Below, piece after piece: positions 1 to 8,412 of a stretch of 64,000 bases of DNA (the stretch's first letter is position 1; each line of letters opens with the position of its first letter). The notes under the pieces are model-generated. The model worked only from the letters and a program-made list of their open reading frames with translations, was not told where the DNA came from and made no database searches. The translations under genes were made by a program, and so were the position numbers. The DNA comes from Methanobacteriota archaeon (GTDB lineage: Archaea > Thermoplasmatota > Thermoplasmata > SG8-5 > JACRNV01), in assembly GCA_016214785.1 (NCBI GenBank), contig JACRNV010000055.1, positions 33,972 to 97,971 on the forward strand, in the 5' to 3' direction.

Positions 1-718
1 CGAATACCTCGTCGATGACTGCCGACGAGCGCTCCATGGCCATTTCCTCGGCCAGCTTGAACTCCATGTAGTATTCGGGCGTGGCGAACGAGCCTATCGT
101 CATGGGCCTCGCCGGATCGAGCCAGCAGTACGGGGATTCGTACTTCGGCAGGAAGGCATCTACTTTATCCTGCTCAGGAACGTCCACGGGTTCCATGGTG
201 TGGGTGAGGACGAAGGCATCGAGCCCAATCATCGACGGAAGGAGGACCTTCTTGTTCTCCGAGACTTTGAAGGCTACGAGCGTCAGGTCGATGCACTCCT
301 GGTTCGTCTGGGCGTAGAAGTGCAGCCAGCCAACGTCGCGCTCGGCCATCGTGTCCGAGTGGTCGCCCCAGATGTTGATGGGAGCGCTGAGCGCGCGATT
401 GGCCACGGGCATGACGATGGGCAGCCTCATCCCCGAGGCTATGAAGAGCATCTCGTGCATGAGCGCCAGCCCCTGCGATGACGTTGCCGTGCACGTGCGC
501 ACGCCGCACGCGGCCGCGCCTATGCACGCGCTCATGGCGCTGTGCTCGCTCTCCACCGGAATGTACTCGCACTTCATCTCGCCGTTGTTCACGAACTCGG
601 ATATCTGTTCCGGGAATAGGGTCGAGGGCGTTATCGGGTACGCTGGTATCACTTCGGCCCTCGCGAGCTTGGCCGCCACGGCCGTCGCAAAGTTCCCCTT
701 AATGACTTCCTTGACCAT
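1..718 (-). CDS. porA: Pyruvate:ferredoxin oxidoreductase alpha subunit, partial
   Basis: This is the alpha subunit of the enzyme that interconverts pyruvate + CoA and acetyl-CoA + CO2 using ferredoxin. The minus-strand frame starts at ATG 718 and stays open to the window edge, so about 239 residues are seen and the C-terminus is missing. The start reads MVKEVIKGNFATAVAAKLA, followed by the AYPITPST motif typical of the subunit's pyrimidine domain and by a SQGLALMHEML stretch. It lies 4 bases downstream of porD in the order C-D-A usual for archaeal four-subunit enzymes; porB should follow outside the window. The family is clear. The choice of pyruvate over another 2-oxoacid is inferred from similarity and gene order. 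Confidence 0.9.
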   Translation of the reverse strand, partial: MVKEVIKGNFATAVAAKLARAEVIPAYPITPSTLFPEQISEFVNNGEMKCEYIPVESEHSAMSACIGAAACGVRTCTATSSQGLALMHEMLFIASGMRLPIVMPVANRALSAPINIWGDHSDTMAERDVGWLHFYAQTNQECIDLTLVAFKVSENKKVLLPSMIGLDAFVLTHTMEPVDVPEQDKVDAFLPKYESPYCWLDPARPMTIGSFATPEYYMEFKLAEEMAMERSSAVIDEVF

Positions 719-722
719 GGTA

Positions 723-1034
723 TCACTTCTCCTCTGTGACCATCGTTATGGCCTTTTTGTCCGTCTTCTCTTTGTCGGCCTTCTTGTTCTGCGGGCACTC
801 GTAGGCGCAGATGCCGCACCCCTTGCAGTAGTCGAGGTTGATCTCGATGCGCTTCTTGCCGTCGGTTATCCTGATTATAGATGAGTCTGGGCAATACCTG
901 TAGCACGTCCAGCAGCCGATGCAGTGCTCTGGATGCAGCACGGGCCTCATCGAGCGCCATGTGCCGGTCTTGTAGTTCTTCGAGCTCCCCGCGACGGGGT
1001 TCACGCCACCGACAGAAATCTTCTTCTTCGCCAT
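723..1034 (-). CDS. porD: Pyruvate:ferredoxin oxidoreductase delta subunit
   Basis: This is the small ferredoxin-like subunit (103 residues) that passes electrons from the catalytic subunits to free ferredoxin. Two [4Fe-4S] motifs are visible, CIGCWTCYRYCP near residue 38 and CKGCGICAYECP near residue 70. The lysine-rich ends are usual for PorD. ATG 1034 was chosen because it lies 2 bases after the porC stop and gives the family's normal length; a longer open frame upstream is only the shadow of porC. It belongs to the por operon transcribed leftward. Confidence 0.93.
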   Translation of the reverse strand: MAKKKISVGGVNPVAGSSKNYKTGTWRSMRPVLHPEHCIGCWTCYRYCPDSSIIRITDGKKRIEINLDYCKGCGICAYECPQNKKADKEKTDKKAITMVTEEK

Positions 1035-1036
1035 CC

Positions 1037-1585
1037 TCAGACCCCCTTCACGCGATCGTAGGCATGCTTCGCCGCCTTCTTGTTTTCCTCTTGCTTCACG
1101 GGCGCCGTATCGTCTATGGCTGCCTCGATGGCCTTCATGCCGACGTTGCCGGCGACCTTCGAGAGGGCACCGAGTATGGCCGTGTTCACGATGGGGTTGG
1201 TCCTGCTCCCGAGCCTGTTCTCGATGGCGATGCTCGTCGCGTCGACCGTGTAGACCTTCCCGACTTTGAGATGGAACTCCTTCGGGTCCTTCTTCGAGTT
1301 GATTATAACTATCCCTGTCGACTTCAGGCCGCTCGTGACGTCCACGACGTCCATGAGCGTCGGGTCCAGGACCACGACGGCATCGGGTTCGTATATCTGG
1401 CACTTGATGTCGATCGGCCTCTCGTCGATCCTCGTGAAGGCCGCGACGGGCGCCCCCCGTCGTTCGACACCGAACATCGGGAACGACTGCACGTCCTTGC
1501 CCTCCTTGAAGGCCGCCACCGCGAGCACGTTCGCGGCCGTGACCGCGCCCTGCCCTCCCCTGCCATGGAAACGAACTTCGTACAT
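1037..1585 (-). CDS. porC: Pyruvate:ferredoxin oxidoreductase gamma subunit
   Basis: Gamma subunit (182 residues) of the 2-oxoacid:ferredoxin oxidoreductase, first gene of the leftward por operon. The N-terminus [18 protein letters not shown] carries the conserved GRGGQG turn of the family, and [10 protein letters not shown] is the usual second signature. The start is fixed by an AGGAGGC ribosome site at 1591-1597, six bases upstream of the ATG. The subunit helps to bind CoA in known structures. The gene is complete and shows nothing odd. Confidence 0.94.
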   Translation of the reverse strand: MYEVRFHGRGGQGAVTAANVLAVAAFKEGKDVQSFPMFGVERRGAPVAAFTRIDERPIDIKCQIYEPDAVVVLDPTLMDVVDVTSGLKSTGIVIINSKKDPKEFHLKVGKVYTVDATSIAIENRLGSRTNPIVNTAILGALSKVAGNVGMKAIEAAIDDTAPVKQEENKKAAKHAYDRVKGV

Positions 1586-1630
1586 ACATTGCCTCCTGAT
1601 TGCTTGGCGCCACTGGAAAAGGCTTGTGCG

Positions 1631-1641
1631 AGATAAAGTTT
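1631..1641 (-). promoter_or_regulatory. Probable TATA box of the por operon
   Basis: On the minus strand the sequence AACTTTATCT lies about 48 bases upstream of the porC ATG. An archaeal TATA box here would place the transcript start near 1608, just ahead of the AGGAGGC ribosome site. The match to the archaeal consensus is only moderate. Confidence 0.4.
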
Positions 1642-1687
1642 ATTGCGATCTAACTGAAAAAGCGGTTGGCCAGGGTGTAATAAGCGG

Positions 1688-2206
1688 TTAATCCAACCAC
1701 TCTTTCGTAATTTCGAACAGGCTCCTTCTTTCGCTCACCTGGTCGTAACGGCAGTGAGCGGCTTCGGCCGCGCCCCTGTCCCGCTCGTGGTCGCCGACGA
1801 ATAGTACCTCATCAGGACTCAGTTTGAAATCGCGCATCGCGCGCTCCAGCAGCTCAGCGCGCGGCTTGCGGCAGGCGCACCCCTCGTCCGGCCTGTGGGG
1901 GCACATGTAGACTGCGTCGAGCTTGCCGCCGGCGCGCTCGATTTCCGCGAGCATGCACTTGTGAATGTCGTCCACATTCTCTTTCGGTACCAGGTTGCGG
2001 TTGATGCACGACTGGTTGGTTATCAGGACGGCCAACAGCCCCTTCTTCTTAATGTGAGCCAAGGCTTCAAGGCTGTCTGGCAGGAACTCGAAGAGCCGCC
2101 ACTCGGTCACGTAGCCCTTGTCGATGTTGCGGTTGATGACGCCGTCCCTGTCCAAAAAGACGGCCTTGAGAACATTACCTTTTCCCGGGCCTTCATTTTT
2201 CGGCAT
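1688..2206 (-). CDS. gmhB: D-glycero-D-manno-heptose-1,7-bisphosphate 7-phosphatase
   Basis: HAD-superfamily phosphatase of 172 residues that removes the 7-phosphate from heptose 1,7-bisphosphate, the third step to GDP-heptose. The DxD motif is in FLDRDGVINRN near residue 18. The GmhB-specific zinc loop is visible as CPHRPDEGCACRKPR, and the last HAD motif is VGDHERDRGAAEA. It begins 4 bases after gmhA ends and is the last gene of the leftward heptose cluster. Histidinol-phosphate phosphatases share the fold and the zinc loop, but the neighbours gmhA, hddA and hddC make the heptose role much more likely. Confidence 0.88.
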   Translation of the reverse strand: MPKNEGPGKGNVLKAVFLDRDGVINRNIDKGYVTEWRLFEFLPDSLEALAHIKKKGLLAVLITNQSCINRNLVPKENVDDIHKCMLAEIERAGGKLDAVYMCPHRPDEGCACRKPRAELLERAMRDFKLSPDEVLFVGDHERDRGAAEAAHCRYDQVSERRSLFEITKEWLD

Positions 2207-2210
2207 TCTC

Positions 2211-2819
2211 TCAGCAGCCGCCGGACGGCTTCCCCTGCCTGTGCAATGACTCCTCGCGGATCGCGGAAGTTATCATGTGCTCGACGAGAAGGTGGATGTC
2301 CTCTATCTGCTGCATGTAGTGGAGGGGTATCACGTAAGCGATTTCGGCGGCCGTGGCCAGCTTCCCGCCCTTGAAGCCAGATAGGCCCATCGTCATCGCG
2401 CCGTTCTCGCGCGCCCAATCTACTGCTTTGAGAACGTTCGGCGAGTTGCCGCTGCCGCTGATTCCTATGACCACGTCGCCGGGGCGCATGAGGTTCTTCA
2501 GCTGCTCGACGAAGATGTCGTCATACGAGGAGTCGTTGCCCCATGCCGTCATGAGCGGGATGTTGTCTGTGAGCGCGATGGCCCGGAACCGCGCCTCGTT
2601 CTCGACGATGGTCCCCTTAGCCAGGTCGCTGACGAAGTGCGAGGCCGTGGAGGCGCTCCCGCCGTTGCCGGTGATGAACACCGTCGCCCCCCTCTTCCGG
2701 GCTTCGAGCAGGATGTCCGCAATCCTGTCGAAGGTCTCGGCGTCGGCCCGCATCTTGTGCAGCGACTCGACGATCTCATCCAGATACTTCCTCATGAACT
2801 TCTTCCTGTAATCGCTCAT
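2211..2819 (-). CDS. gmhA: Phosphoheptose isomerase (SIS domain)
   Basis: This 202-residue SIS-domain protein should convert sedoheptulose 7-phosphate to D-glycero-D-manno-heptose 7-phosphate, the first step of the pathway. The sugar-phosphate loop TGNGGSASTASHFVSDLAKG near residue 52 is diagnostic for GmhA, and ISGSGNSPNVLKAV is the second SIS motif. The ATG at 2819 gives the usual length and lies 2 bases from the end of hddA; the longer open frame upstream is not needed. It is complete and lies between hddA and gmhB. Confidence 0.9.
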   Translation of the reverse strand: MSDYRKKFMRKYLDEIVESLHKMRADAETFDRIADILLEARKRGATVFITGNGGSASTASHFVSDLAKGTIVENEARFRAIALTDNIPLMTAWGNDSSYDDIFVEQLKNLMRPGDVVIGISGSGNSPNVLKAVDWARENGAMTMGLSGFKGGKLATAAEIAYVIPLHYMQQIEDIHLLVEHMITSAIREESLHRQGKPSGGC

Positions 2820-2821
2820 CC

Positions 2822-3829
2822 TCAATCTCCTCCTATTATCTTCGCGCCGTGCATATCGAACTTGAAGTCCATCTGCTTGAGCCCCTGCGCGGAGAGCGCG
2901 TCGCGCACGGCCTTCTGGTGCGGCTTCTCGCAGAAGAGCATGAGGAATCCGCCGCCGCCGGCGCCCGTGAGCTTGGCCCCTATCGCGCCGTTGTCCATGG
3001 CGGTATTGTAGAACCTGTCGATGCGCTCGTTGGATATGCCCTTCGCCAGCCTCTTCTTGTTCTCCCACGCCCGAGCCATGAGCTTGCCGAACTTCCTGAG
3101 GTCCCCCTCGGAGATGGCGTCCTTTATCTCGAAGCCCAGGCTCTTGATGTTGTGCAGGGACTGGACGACCTCCTCCCTGTCCTCCTTACCCCCCCTGTCC
3201 TGGGAGAAGAGGATGTTGGACGAGTCCCTCGTGCGACCTGTGAAGAAGAGCATGATGTCCTCCTCCAGGCGCTTGCGTATCTCGTGGCTGAGCTCCAGGG
3301 GCTCGACCTTGACCCCCTCCTTCGTGAAGTGGAACACGTTCAGGCCGCCGAAGCTCGCCGCGTACTCGTCCTGCTTGCCTATCGGCATGCCGAGGTCATC
3401 GTGGCCTATCTTGTACGCCGTCTCGGCTATCTGCTGCTTGGACATCTTCATGTGCTCGAGCTCGTTGAAGAGATTGACGAGGTTCACGCAAACGGTACCC
3501 GAGGAGCCCAGGCCGGTGCCGGGCGGCACCTCCGAAGCCATGAAGAGGTTCATCCCGCGCTGGATGTTGAAGTGCTTGATGACCGATACCGGTATGTCGA
3601 GCCCCTGGCCGAGCCTGAGGTCGTAGAAATCGCGGACGGTCTGGCTGAGCTGGAGGTCGGACGATATTATCTGAATGCGGTCGTCCTCGCGCATCTCCAG
3701 TATCGTATAGAAGTACTTGTTGATGGAGGCGCTGATTACCATCCCGCCGTGCCTCTCGTAGTACGAGGCAAGGTCCGTGCCCCCGCCACCGAAGCTTATG
3801 CGCACCGGCGCCCGGCTAATCAGCGTCAT
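2822..3829 (-). CDS. hddA: D-glycero-alpha-D-manno-heptose-7-phosphate kinase
   Basis: GHMP-family kinase of 335 residues that phosphorylates heptose 7-phosphate at C1, the second step toward GDP-heptose. The three GHMP motifs are present: APVRISFGGGGTDL at residue 7, the ATP loop PPGTGLGSSGTVCVNL near 102, and KLTGAGGGGFLMLF near 291. Its first 14 bases overlap the end of hddC, which implies translational coupling. Fucokinase-type GHMP enzymes look similar, but the neighbours point to the alpha-heptose (GDP) branch. Confidence 0.88.
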   Translation of the reverse strand: MTLISRAPVRISFGGGGTDLASYYERHGGMVISASINKYFYTILEMREDDRIQIISSDLQLSQTVRDFYDLRLGQGLDIPVSVIKHFNIQRGMNLFMASEVPPGTGLGSSGTVCVNLVNLFNELEHMKMSKQQIAETAYKIGHDDLGMPIGKQDEYAASFGGLNVFHFTKEGVKVEPLELSHEIRKRLEEDIMLFFTGRTRDSSNILFSQDRGGKEDREEVVQSLHNIKSLGFEIKDAISEGDLRKFGKLMARAWENKKRLAKGISNERIDRFYNTAMDNGAIGAKLTGAGGGGFLMLFCEKPHQKAVRDALSAQGLKQMDFKFDMHGAKIIGGD

Positions 3830-4520
3830 GCAGTATCCCCCGCGCCTCCTCCAGGCCCTCGGGCGTGCCGATGTCCCAGAAGCGCGCGCCTGTCATCCAC
3901 CCCAAAAGCTCCCCCCTTTTTATCAGTTTTGGAAAGACCGTTTCCTCGAGCGAGAACTTCCCCGTCGGGCAGCCGGCAAGCGCATCCTTCCTCAGGAAGA
4001 AGACCCCCGCCTCGACGCCGCTCATCCCCGGGCTCTCCTCCTTTTTACGGTAATTCAGGACCAGCCCCGCATCGTCGAGCGCAACGTTGTTCCTGGCGAT
4101 GCGGGGGTTATTGCTATAGACGGTGATGAGCCCCGTTTTGCCGGACTTCTCGAACATGGCCATCGGCTCTGCGTATTCGATTGGTAAATAGCTGTCCCCG
4201 TAAAGGACCATGAAACCGTCCTCAAGGAGCGGCTCGGCCTGCTTGAGCGCGCCCCCGGTCCCGAGGAGATCCTTCTCGATGGAATATTTCACCCGGATAC
4301 CGAACTTGGAGCCGTCACCGAAATGCTCGTGAATCTGCTCTCCGAGATGGCCAATCAACATGATGGCCTCATCGAAACCGCGCCTTTTCATGCGCTTTAC
4401 AAGCAGCTCGAGGAAAGGCACGCCATCGACCAGGGCCATGGGCTTTGGAATCGTATGGGTTATCGGGCGCAGGCGCGTCCCCAGGCCTCCCGCAAGCACG
4501 ACCGCCTGCTTCACTGACAA
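3816..4520 (-). CDS. hddC: Heptose-1-phosphate guanylyltransferase (nucleotidyltransferase)
   Basis: Nucleotidyltransferase of 234 residues expected to make the NDP-sugar, here GDP-D-glycero-alpha-D-manno-heptose. The signature AGGLGTRLRPITHTIPKP lies at residues 10-27, followed by LVDGVPFLELL, and GDSYLPIEY supplies the metal-binding aspartate. It overlaps hddA by 14 bases and follows the epimerase gene by 3 bases. The family is certain. The sugar and nucleotide are inferred from the complete gmhA-hddA-gmhB set beside it; mannose-1-phosphate guanylyltransferase is the main alternative. Confidence 0.85.
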   Translation of the reverse strand: MSVKQAVVLAGGLGTRLRPITHTIPKPMALVDGVPFLELLVKRMKRRGFDEAIMLIGHLGEQIHEHFGDGSKFGIRVKYSIEKDLLGTGGALKQAEPLLEDGFMVLYGDSYLPIEYAEPMAMFEKSGKTGLITVYSNNPRIARNNVALDDAGLVLNYRKKEESPGMSGVEAGVFFLRKDALAGCPTGKFSLEETVFPKLIKRGELLGWMTGARFWDIGTPEGLEEARGILHDAD

Positions 4521-4523
4521 TGC

Positions 4524-5483
4524 TTACCTCCGCTTATCGTATATCCACTTGTTCGCCAGGAGCCACCGGGCCGTGCGCCTGATCCCCTCCTCGACGCCTA
4601 TTTTAGGCTCCCAGCCCAGAACCCTCAGCCGCTGTATGGACAGGTGGACGACGGGCGCGTCCCCTATCCAGCCCCTGTCACCGCCGGTGTAGTTGAACCT
4701 CACTCCTTTCAGCCCCATCTCCTCGACGATGATGTCGGCCACCCTGCTCACCGTGATAGTGTCGACGTTGCCGATGTTGAAGACATTCACCTTCCCCTTT
4801 GCGTGCTTGTGGGCGTGCATGAAGCCGTCGACGCAGTCCTGGACGTGCAGGAAGGACTTGCGCTGCCTCCCGTCACCGAATATTTCCAGCTCCCTGGGGT
4901 TCGCCAGGAGCTTCTTGACAAAGTCGTACGTGACGCCATGTGGGTGCCTCTCTCCGACGACGGAGACGAACCTGAACATCCAGCTGCGCATCCCGTAGGC
5001 CTCGCAGAAGGCCTCGATGAACGCCTCGCAGGAGAGCTTGGATGCACCGTAGAACGACGTCTGTGTCTTCGGCGCGTCCTCGGGCGTTGGGAAGGTCTTC
5101 TGGTCGCCGTAGACGGCCGCCGACGACGCGAAGACGATGTCCTTGACATCATGTTTCCTCATCGATTCGAGCACGTTGTAGGTCGTGATGACGTTCCTCT
5201 CGAGGTCCCTGAAGGTATCATCGAGCCCGCGCCTGATGTCGGCGTTGGCGGCGAAGTGGAAGACGGTATCGCAGCCGGCCATTGCGCCCTCGACCTTGGC
5301 CAGGTCCTTGAGGTCGAAGTAGTGGTTCTTCAGGCTCTTGTTGCCATCGTGATGTGCCACGTACTCCTTCACGCCGGTGGCGAGGCTGTCGACGTTGGAC
5401 ACAGAGCAGCCGTCGGCGAGCAGCCTGTCTATGAGGTGGCTGCCGATGAAGCCGCAGCCCCCAGTGACGAACGCATCCTTCAT
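4524..5483 (-). CDS. NAD-dependent sugar epimerase/dehydratase
   Basis: Extended short-chain dehydrogenase of 319 residues acting on nucleotide sugars. The N-terminus DAFVTGGCGFIGSHLIDRLL holds the GxxGxxG NAD loop, and the catalytic pair is YGASK near residue 147 with an upstream serine in FASSAAVYG. It resembles UDP-glucose 4-epimerase and GDP-sugar epimerases; the exact substrate cannot be read from the sequence. It is the first gene of the heptose operon, 3 bases ahead of hddC, so modification of GDP-heptose, or of another sugar for the same glycan, is plausible. A TATA box lies just upstream of its ATG. Confidence 0.85.
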   Translation of the reverse strand: MKDAFVTGGCGFIGSHLIDRLLADGCSVSNVDSLATGVKEYVAHHDGNKSLKNHYFDLKDLAKVEGAMAGCDTVFHFAANADIRRGLDDTFRDLERNVITTYNVLESMRKHDVKDIVFASSAAVYGDQKTFPTPEDAPKTQTSFYGASKLSCEAFIEAFCEAYGMRSWMFRFVSVVGERHPHGVTYDFVKKLLANPRELEIFGDGRQRKSFLHVQDCVDGFMHAHKHAKGKVNVFNIGNVDTITVSRVADIIVEEMGLKGVRFNYTGGDRGWIGDAPVVHLSIQRLRVLGWEPKIGVEEGIRRTARWLLANKWIYDKRR

Positions 5484-5504
5484 GCCAACCCCTTCATATT
5501 ATTT

Positions 5505-5514
5505 AGTATATAAA
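5505..5514 (-). promoter_or_regulatory. TATA box of the heptose operon
   Basis: Read on the minus strand, TTTATATACT lies about 25 bases ahead of the ATG at 5483. This is the archaeal spacing for a transcript that starts at or within a few bases of the start codon. It should drive the epimerase-hddC-hddA-gmhA-gmhB operon, because no comparable box or gap occurs further in. Confidence 0.6.
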
Positions 5515-5522
5515 TGATATCA

Positions 5523-6668
5523 TCAGCGCGACAGAACGAGTTTATATGCGTCCAGAAGGCGCTTTCGCATCTTGCCCCAGTTGTATTTCTCAGAGAAGGC
5601 GCGCCTGGCGTAGGCGCCGACATCCCCGTGCTTTCCATCTCTCAAATTCTTTACAACGTTCGCCAATGCATCCGCGTTTCCGTATTCGATAGCCACGCCG
5701 CACTTCTCTTCCTCAGCCACCCGCGCCGCATACGTCCCCTTCGCGACGATGGAAGGCTTCCCCGCTGCCATGGCCTCGAAGAGCTTGTTCGGGGCGCCGT
5801 CCCTGTTGTTCCTGTTTCGCGGGTCGAAGCAGACCAGGACGGCATCGGCGGCCATCGTGTGGGGGATGACCATTTCCGAAGGTACGCGGTCCAGCACTTT
5901 TACATTCTCGAGTCCGACGGCCCTCCTCTTCAAATCCCCGCTAAGCGAGCCGAAGCCCCCGAGAACGAGGAAGAACTCGTCCTTTGGAAGGCTCTTGAAA
6001 GCCTCGATTGCCTCTGCGAGGCTGCGTTCCGGCTCCAGCACGCCTATGTAGATGACAGTGAAGCGGCTGCCAATGCCGAGTTCCTCGCGGATTTTGGAAG
6101 GCTTCGCATCGACCGGGTCCTGGCAGTTCATCACGGCGACTGGGTTTCGCGCCCCCTTCTTCCTGTAATTCTCGACAAAGACATCGTTGACTGTGATGAA
6201 CGCCGATGCCTTCCTCAGTAGCACCTCCTCAAGCCATTCGATGAACCTGATGGCGATGTTTGGCAGGCTCCCGGCGACCATGTCCGAGTAGCGCTCGTGG
6301 GCGTCGTAGACGAGCGGCACGCCCCTGAGCCACGAGACCGCGGCTCCCAGCGGCAGCGTGTCGAAGTCATGGGCATGCACTATGTCGAACCTTTCGCGCG
6401 CCGCAGCCCAGATAGCCCTCTTCCAGAACAGGGGGAGCTTGAGAACCATGTCCAGCGGTGATGTATAGCCCGCCCGGGGGCCGAGCCGCACGACCTTGAC
6501 AGGACCGTCTTTGTGGCTCGAACGCAGCCCTTCCCTGTCCCACGAAAGGATGGTGACCGAATGCCCGACTCCGACGAGCGCGAGGGCCTCCCTCTGCACC
6601 CTGGGATCGGGTCTGTAAGGATTCGACAGGAGCATCAGCGCCTTCGCCATGTACGCGCGCAATGCCAT
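5523..6668 (-). CDS. Glycosyltransferase family 4
   Basis: GT-B glycosyltransferase of 381 residues. The N-terminal half begins MAKALMLLSNPYRPDPRVQR (from residue 7) and has the AHDFDTLPLG segment. The C-terminal donor half has VIYIGVLEPERSLAEAIEAF and an acidic site, NKLFEAMAAGKPSIVA, with the usual E-x7-type glutamates. It transfers a sugar, perhaps the heptose made by the neighbouring operon, to a glycan or lipid carrier; acceptor and donor are unknown. ATG 6668 and ATG 6650 (residue 7) are both possible starts. The gene lies 39 bases upstream of the epimerase gene and has its own TATA element. Confidence 0.85.
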   Translation of the reverse strand: MALRAYMAKALMLLSNPYRPDPRVQREALALVGVGHSVTILSWDREGLRSSHKDGPVKVVRLGPRAGYTSPLDMVLKLPLFWKRAIWAAARERFDIVHAHDFDTLPLGAAVSWLRGVPLVYDAHERYSDMVAGSLPNIAIRFIEWLEEVLLRKASAFITVNDVFVENYRKKGARNPVAVMNCQDPVDAKPSKIREELGIGSRFTVIYIGVLEPERSLAEAIEAFKSLPKDEFFLVLGGFGSLSGDLKRRAVGLENVKVLDRVPSEMVIPHTMAADAVLVCFDPRNRNNRDGAPNKLFEAMAAGKPSIVAKGTYAARVAEEEKCGVAIEYGNADALANVVKNLRDGKHGDVGAYARRAFSEKYNWGKMRKRLLDAYKLVLSR

Positions 6669-6698
6669 TGAGTAGATAAAACGTTTGCGAAGGCAAAG

Positions 6699-6706
6699 TC
6701 TATAAC
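6699..6706. promoter_or_regulatory. Shared TATA element between divergent genes
   Basis: The sequence TCTATAAC, or GTTATAGA on the other strand, sits between the leftward glycosyltransferase and the rightward kinase gene. Counting about 25 bases each way gives leaderless starts near 6675 (for ATG 6668) and near 6728 (a GTG codon of the kinase). One AT core may serve both genes. Confidence 0.5.
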
Positions 6707-6727
6707 CCCCGCCACGATTTGCAGAGC

Positions 6728-7240
6728 GTGTTGATAGCCATCACCGGGACGCCGGGCACGGGGAAGACCGCGGTAGCAGGGGTTTTGCGCAGGCGCGGCT
6801 ATGCCATCGAAAGCCTAGCCGAGCTGGCTGTGCGCATGGGCGCGTCCATGAAGGGAAAGGACGAGGCTGTCATAGACACAGCGGCAATGTCGAAGAAGCT
6901 CCACGGGCGCAGGGGGCGGCTCATAGTCGAAGGGCACCTGAGCCACTGGCTCGGCCCGGACCTGTGCATCGTGTTGCGCTGCTCTCCAAAAAGGCTGAGG
7001 CAAAGGCTGGCTGCGCGAGAATATTCCAAAGCGAAAGTCCAGGCGAATGTCGAAGCCGAGGCCATCGACGCCATCCTTGTCGAATCCCTGGAGAATTGCG
7101 ATGATGTGCGGGAAATTGACACAACCTCCCGCAAGGCTGTGAATGTCGCTGATTGCGTCGAGGAGATTATCAGCGATGGCGGGGAAGGCTACCTTCCGGG
7201 CTCCGTAGACTGGTCGAAGGAGGTGCTCGCGTGGTTCTAG
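6728..7240 (+). CDS. AK6/Fap7-type adenylate kinase
   Basis: Small P-loop kinase of about 170 residues of the archaeal/eukaryotic AK6 (Fap7, COG1936) family, which in studied organisms has adenylate kinase activity and a role in 40S/30S ribosome maturation. The Walker A loop ITGTPGTGKTAVAGVLRRRG is at the N-terminus; VEGHLSHWLGPDLCIVLRC and the lid segment RLAAREYSKAKVQANVEAEA are family hallmarks. GTG 6728 is preferred because it lies at the predicted transcript start; a TTG at 6719 in the same frame is the alternative. Its stop overlaps the start of the following lipid synthase. Confidence 0.85.
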   Translation: MLIAITGTPGTGKTAVAGVLRRRGYAIESLAELAVRMGASMKGKDEAVIDTAAMSKKLHGRRGRLIVEGHLSHWLGPDLCIVLRCSPKRLRQRLAAREYSKAKVQANVEAEAIDAILVESLENCDDVREIDTTSRKAVNVADCVEEIISDGGEGYLPGSVDWSKEVLAWF

Positions 7241-7869
7241 ACGAGTACCGCGAGGACGCCGATGCAGTTCTGGACCCCGTCGCCAAGCAGATGCTGGACA
7301 CGCACCCCGACACGCTGACATGGACCTCTCTCTTCTGCGCAATCCTCGCCGGGGCGTTCTTCGCCCTCAGCATGTATGGCGAATGGCTCCTTGGGCTTGG
7401 CGCCATATTTGTCTTCCTGAACGGCGTGCTGGATGCCCTGGACGGCAAGATAGCCAAGATGTCGGGCAGGGCCTCGAAGCGCGGGGACATGCTCGACCAC
7501 GTCGTCGACCGCTATGCGGACTTCTTCATGATTGGCGGCATCATGCTCAGCCCCTACTCGCGCCACATGATAATCGGGCTGGCGGCGCTGCTTGGCGTCT
7601 TCATGACCAGCTACATGGGCACGCAGGCGCAGGCCGTAGGCGCGAAGCGTGACTACTCGGGCGTGCTGGGGCGCGCCGACAGGCTCGCGCTCTTAATCGC
7701 CATGCCGCTCATACAGCTGATGCTCATAACGCTCCTGCTGCCGTCGGAGATACCGCTGCCGGCGCCGTTCCAGCTCAACCTCATCGAGATAATGCTCATA
7801 TGGTTCGCGATAGCGGGGAATTTGACGGCGGTGCAGCGCGGGCTGAGGGCGTGGAGATCGCTGAAGTAA
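7231..7869 (+). CDS. CDP-alcohol phosphatidyltransferase (archaeal lipid head-group enzyme)
   Basis: Integral membrane enzyme of 212 residues that joins a CDP-activated lipid to an alcohol head group. The complete signature DG-x2-A-x9-G-x3-D-x3-D is visible, starting DGKIAK near residue 73 and ending GDMLDHVVD. Several hydrophobic helices follow (for example MIIGLAALLGVFMTSYMG). In archaea this class makes archaetidylinositol phosphate or related lipids; the head group here is not determined. GTG 7231 is chosen because an AAGGAGGTG ribosome site precedes it by six bases; the in-frame extension upstream lies inside the kinase gene. The start overlaps the kinase stop by 10 bases. Confidence 0.87.
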   Translation: MVLDEYREDADAVLDPVAKQMLDTHPDTLTWTSLFCAILAGAFFALSMYGEWLLGLGAIFVFLNGVLDALDGKIAKMSGRASKRGDMLDHVVDRYADFFMIGGIMLSPYSRHMIIGLAALLGVFMTSYMGTQAQAVGAKRDYSGVLGRADRLALLIAMPLIQLMLITLLLPSEIPLPAPFQLNLIEIMLIWFAIAGNLTAVQRGLRAWRSLK

Positions 7870-7885
7870 ATCATCCTTGTTCGCA

Positions 7886-8386
7886 TCAATCGTAATGATA
7901 TGCAGATAATGAGACTAAACTACCTACTAAAGTCATCAAACTACCGATTAAATAATCATCAGCTACCCTGACCTCAAATCGCCATAAATATGCTCCAGGT
8001 ATTATACTCGGCCCGACCATACAGGCAATCATCGCTGCGGGGATTGGCAATAAAAGTGCTAATGGGACGACTATTGCAGCGCGTTTGATAAATCTGCCCA
8101 TTAAATATCCTCCAACAAACGCAATTACTCCAGCTACGACGCCGCCAATAATTGATGGTGAGATGTAAAGAGATCCATCCCAGATGTTGACTTTTTTCTC
8201 ACTCCAATGAAGGATTAAACCTCCGATTAAGGTAATAAAGTATAGAAGTATGGTTATTATGGCGATTTTATATGGAATTTCCATCATCTTCGATGTGTCG
8301 CATTTTTCATCGATATCCTTTTGATAATCTTCCCAATGAGAAACAGCAGTTTCATCTACCTTTTCCATGATATAGGATGTATTCAT
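7886..8386 (-). CDS. Small four-helix membrane protein, function unknown
   Basis: Protein of 166 residues with an acidic, soluble N-terminus of about 37 residues followed by roughly four transmembrane segments (IAIITILLYFITLIGGLIL; IIGGVVAGVIAFVGGYLMG; AAIVVPLALLLPIPAAMIA; a weaker C-terminal helix). I recognise no family. The gene is clearly AT-richer than its neighbours and its codons favour A and T, suggesting later acquisition or a different constraint. ATG 8386 was chosen because it gives a normal soluble head; the open frame continues upstream only through the shadow of priL. It is convergent with the lipid synthase gene. Confidence 0.65.
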   Translation of the reverse strand: MNTSYIMEKVDETAVSHWEDYQKDIDEKCDTSKMMEIPYKIAIITILLYFITLIGGLILHWSEKKVNIWDGSLYISPSIIGGVVAGVIAFVGGYLMGRFIKRAAIVVPLALLLPIPAAMIACMVGPSIIPGAYLWRFEVRVADDYLIGSLMTLVGSLVSLSAYHYD

Positions 8387-8412
8387 GTGTTTATAAAGTT
8401 TGGGGGCAATGA

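Noticed and set aside
2849..4126. Plus-strand frame of 425 codons across hddA and hddC
   Set aside because: It crosses two genes with firm motifs on the other strand and ends in a proline/arginine-rich stretch without any family pattern.
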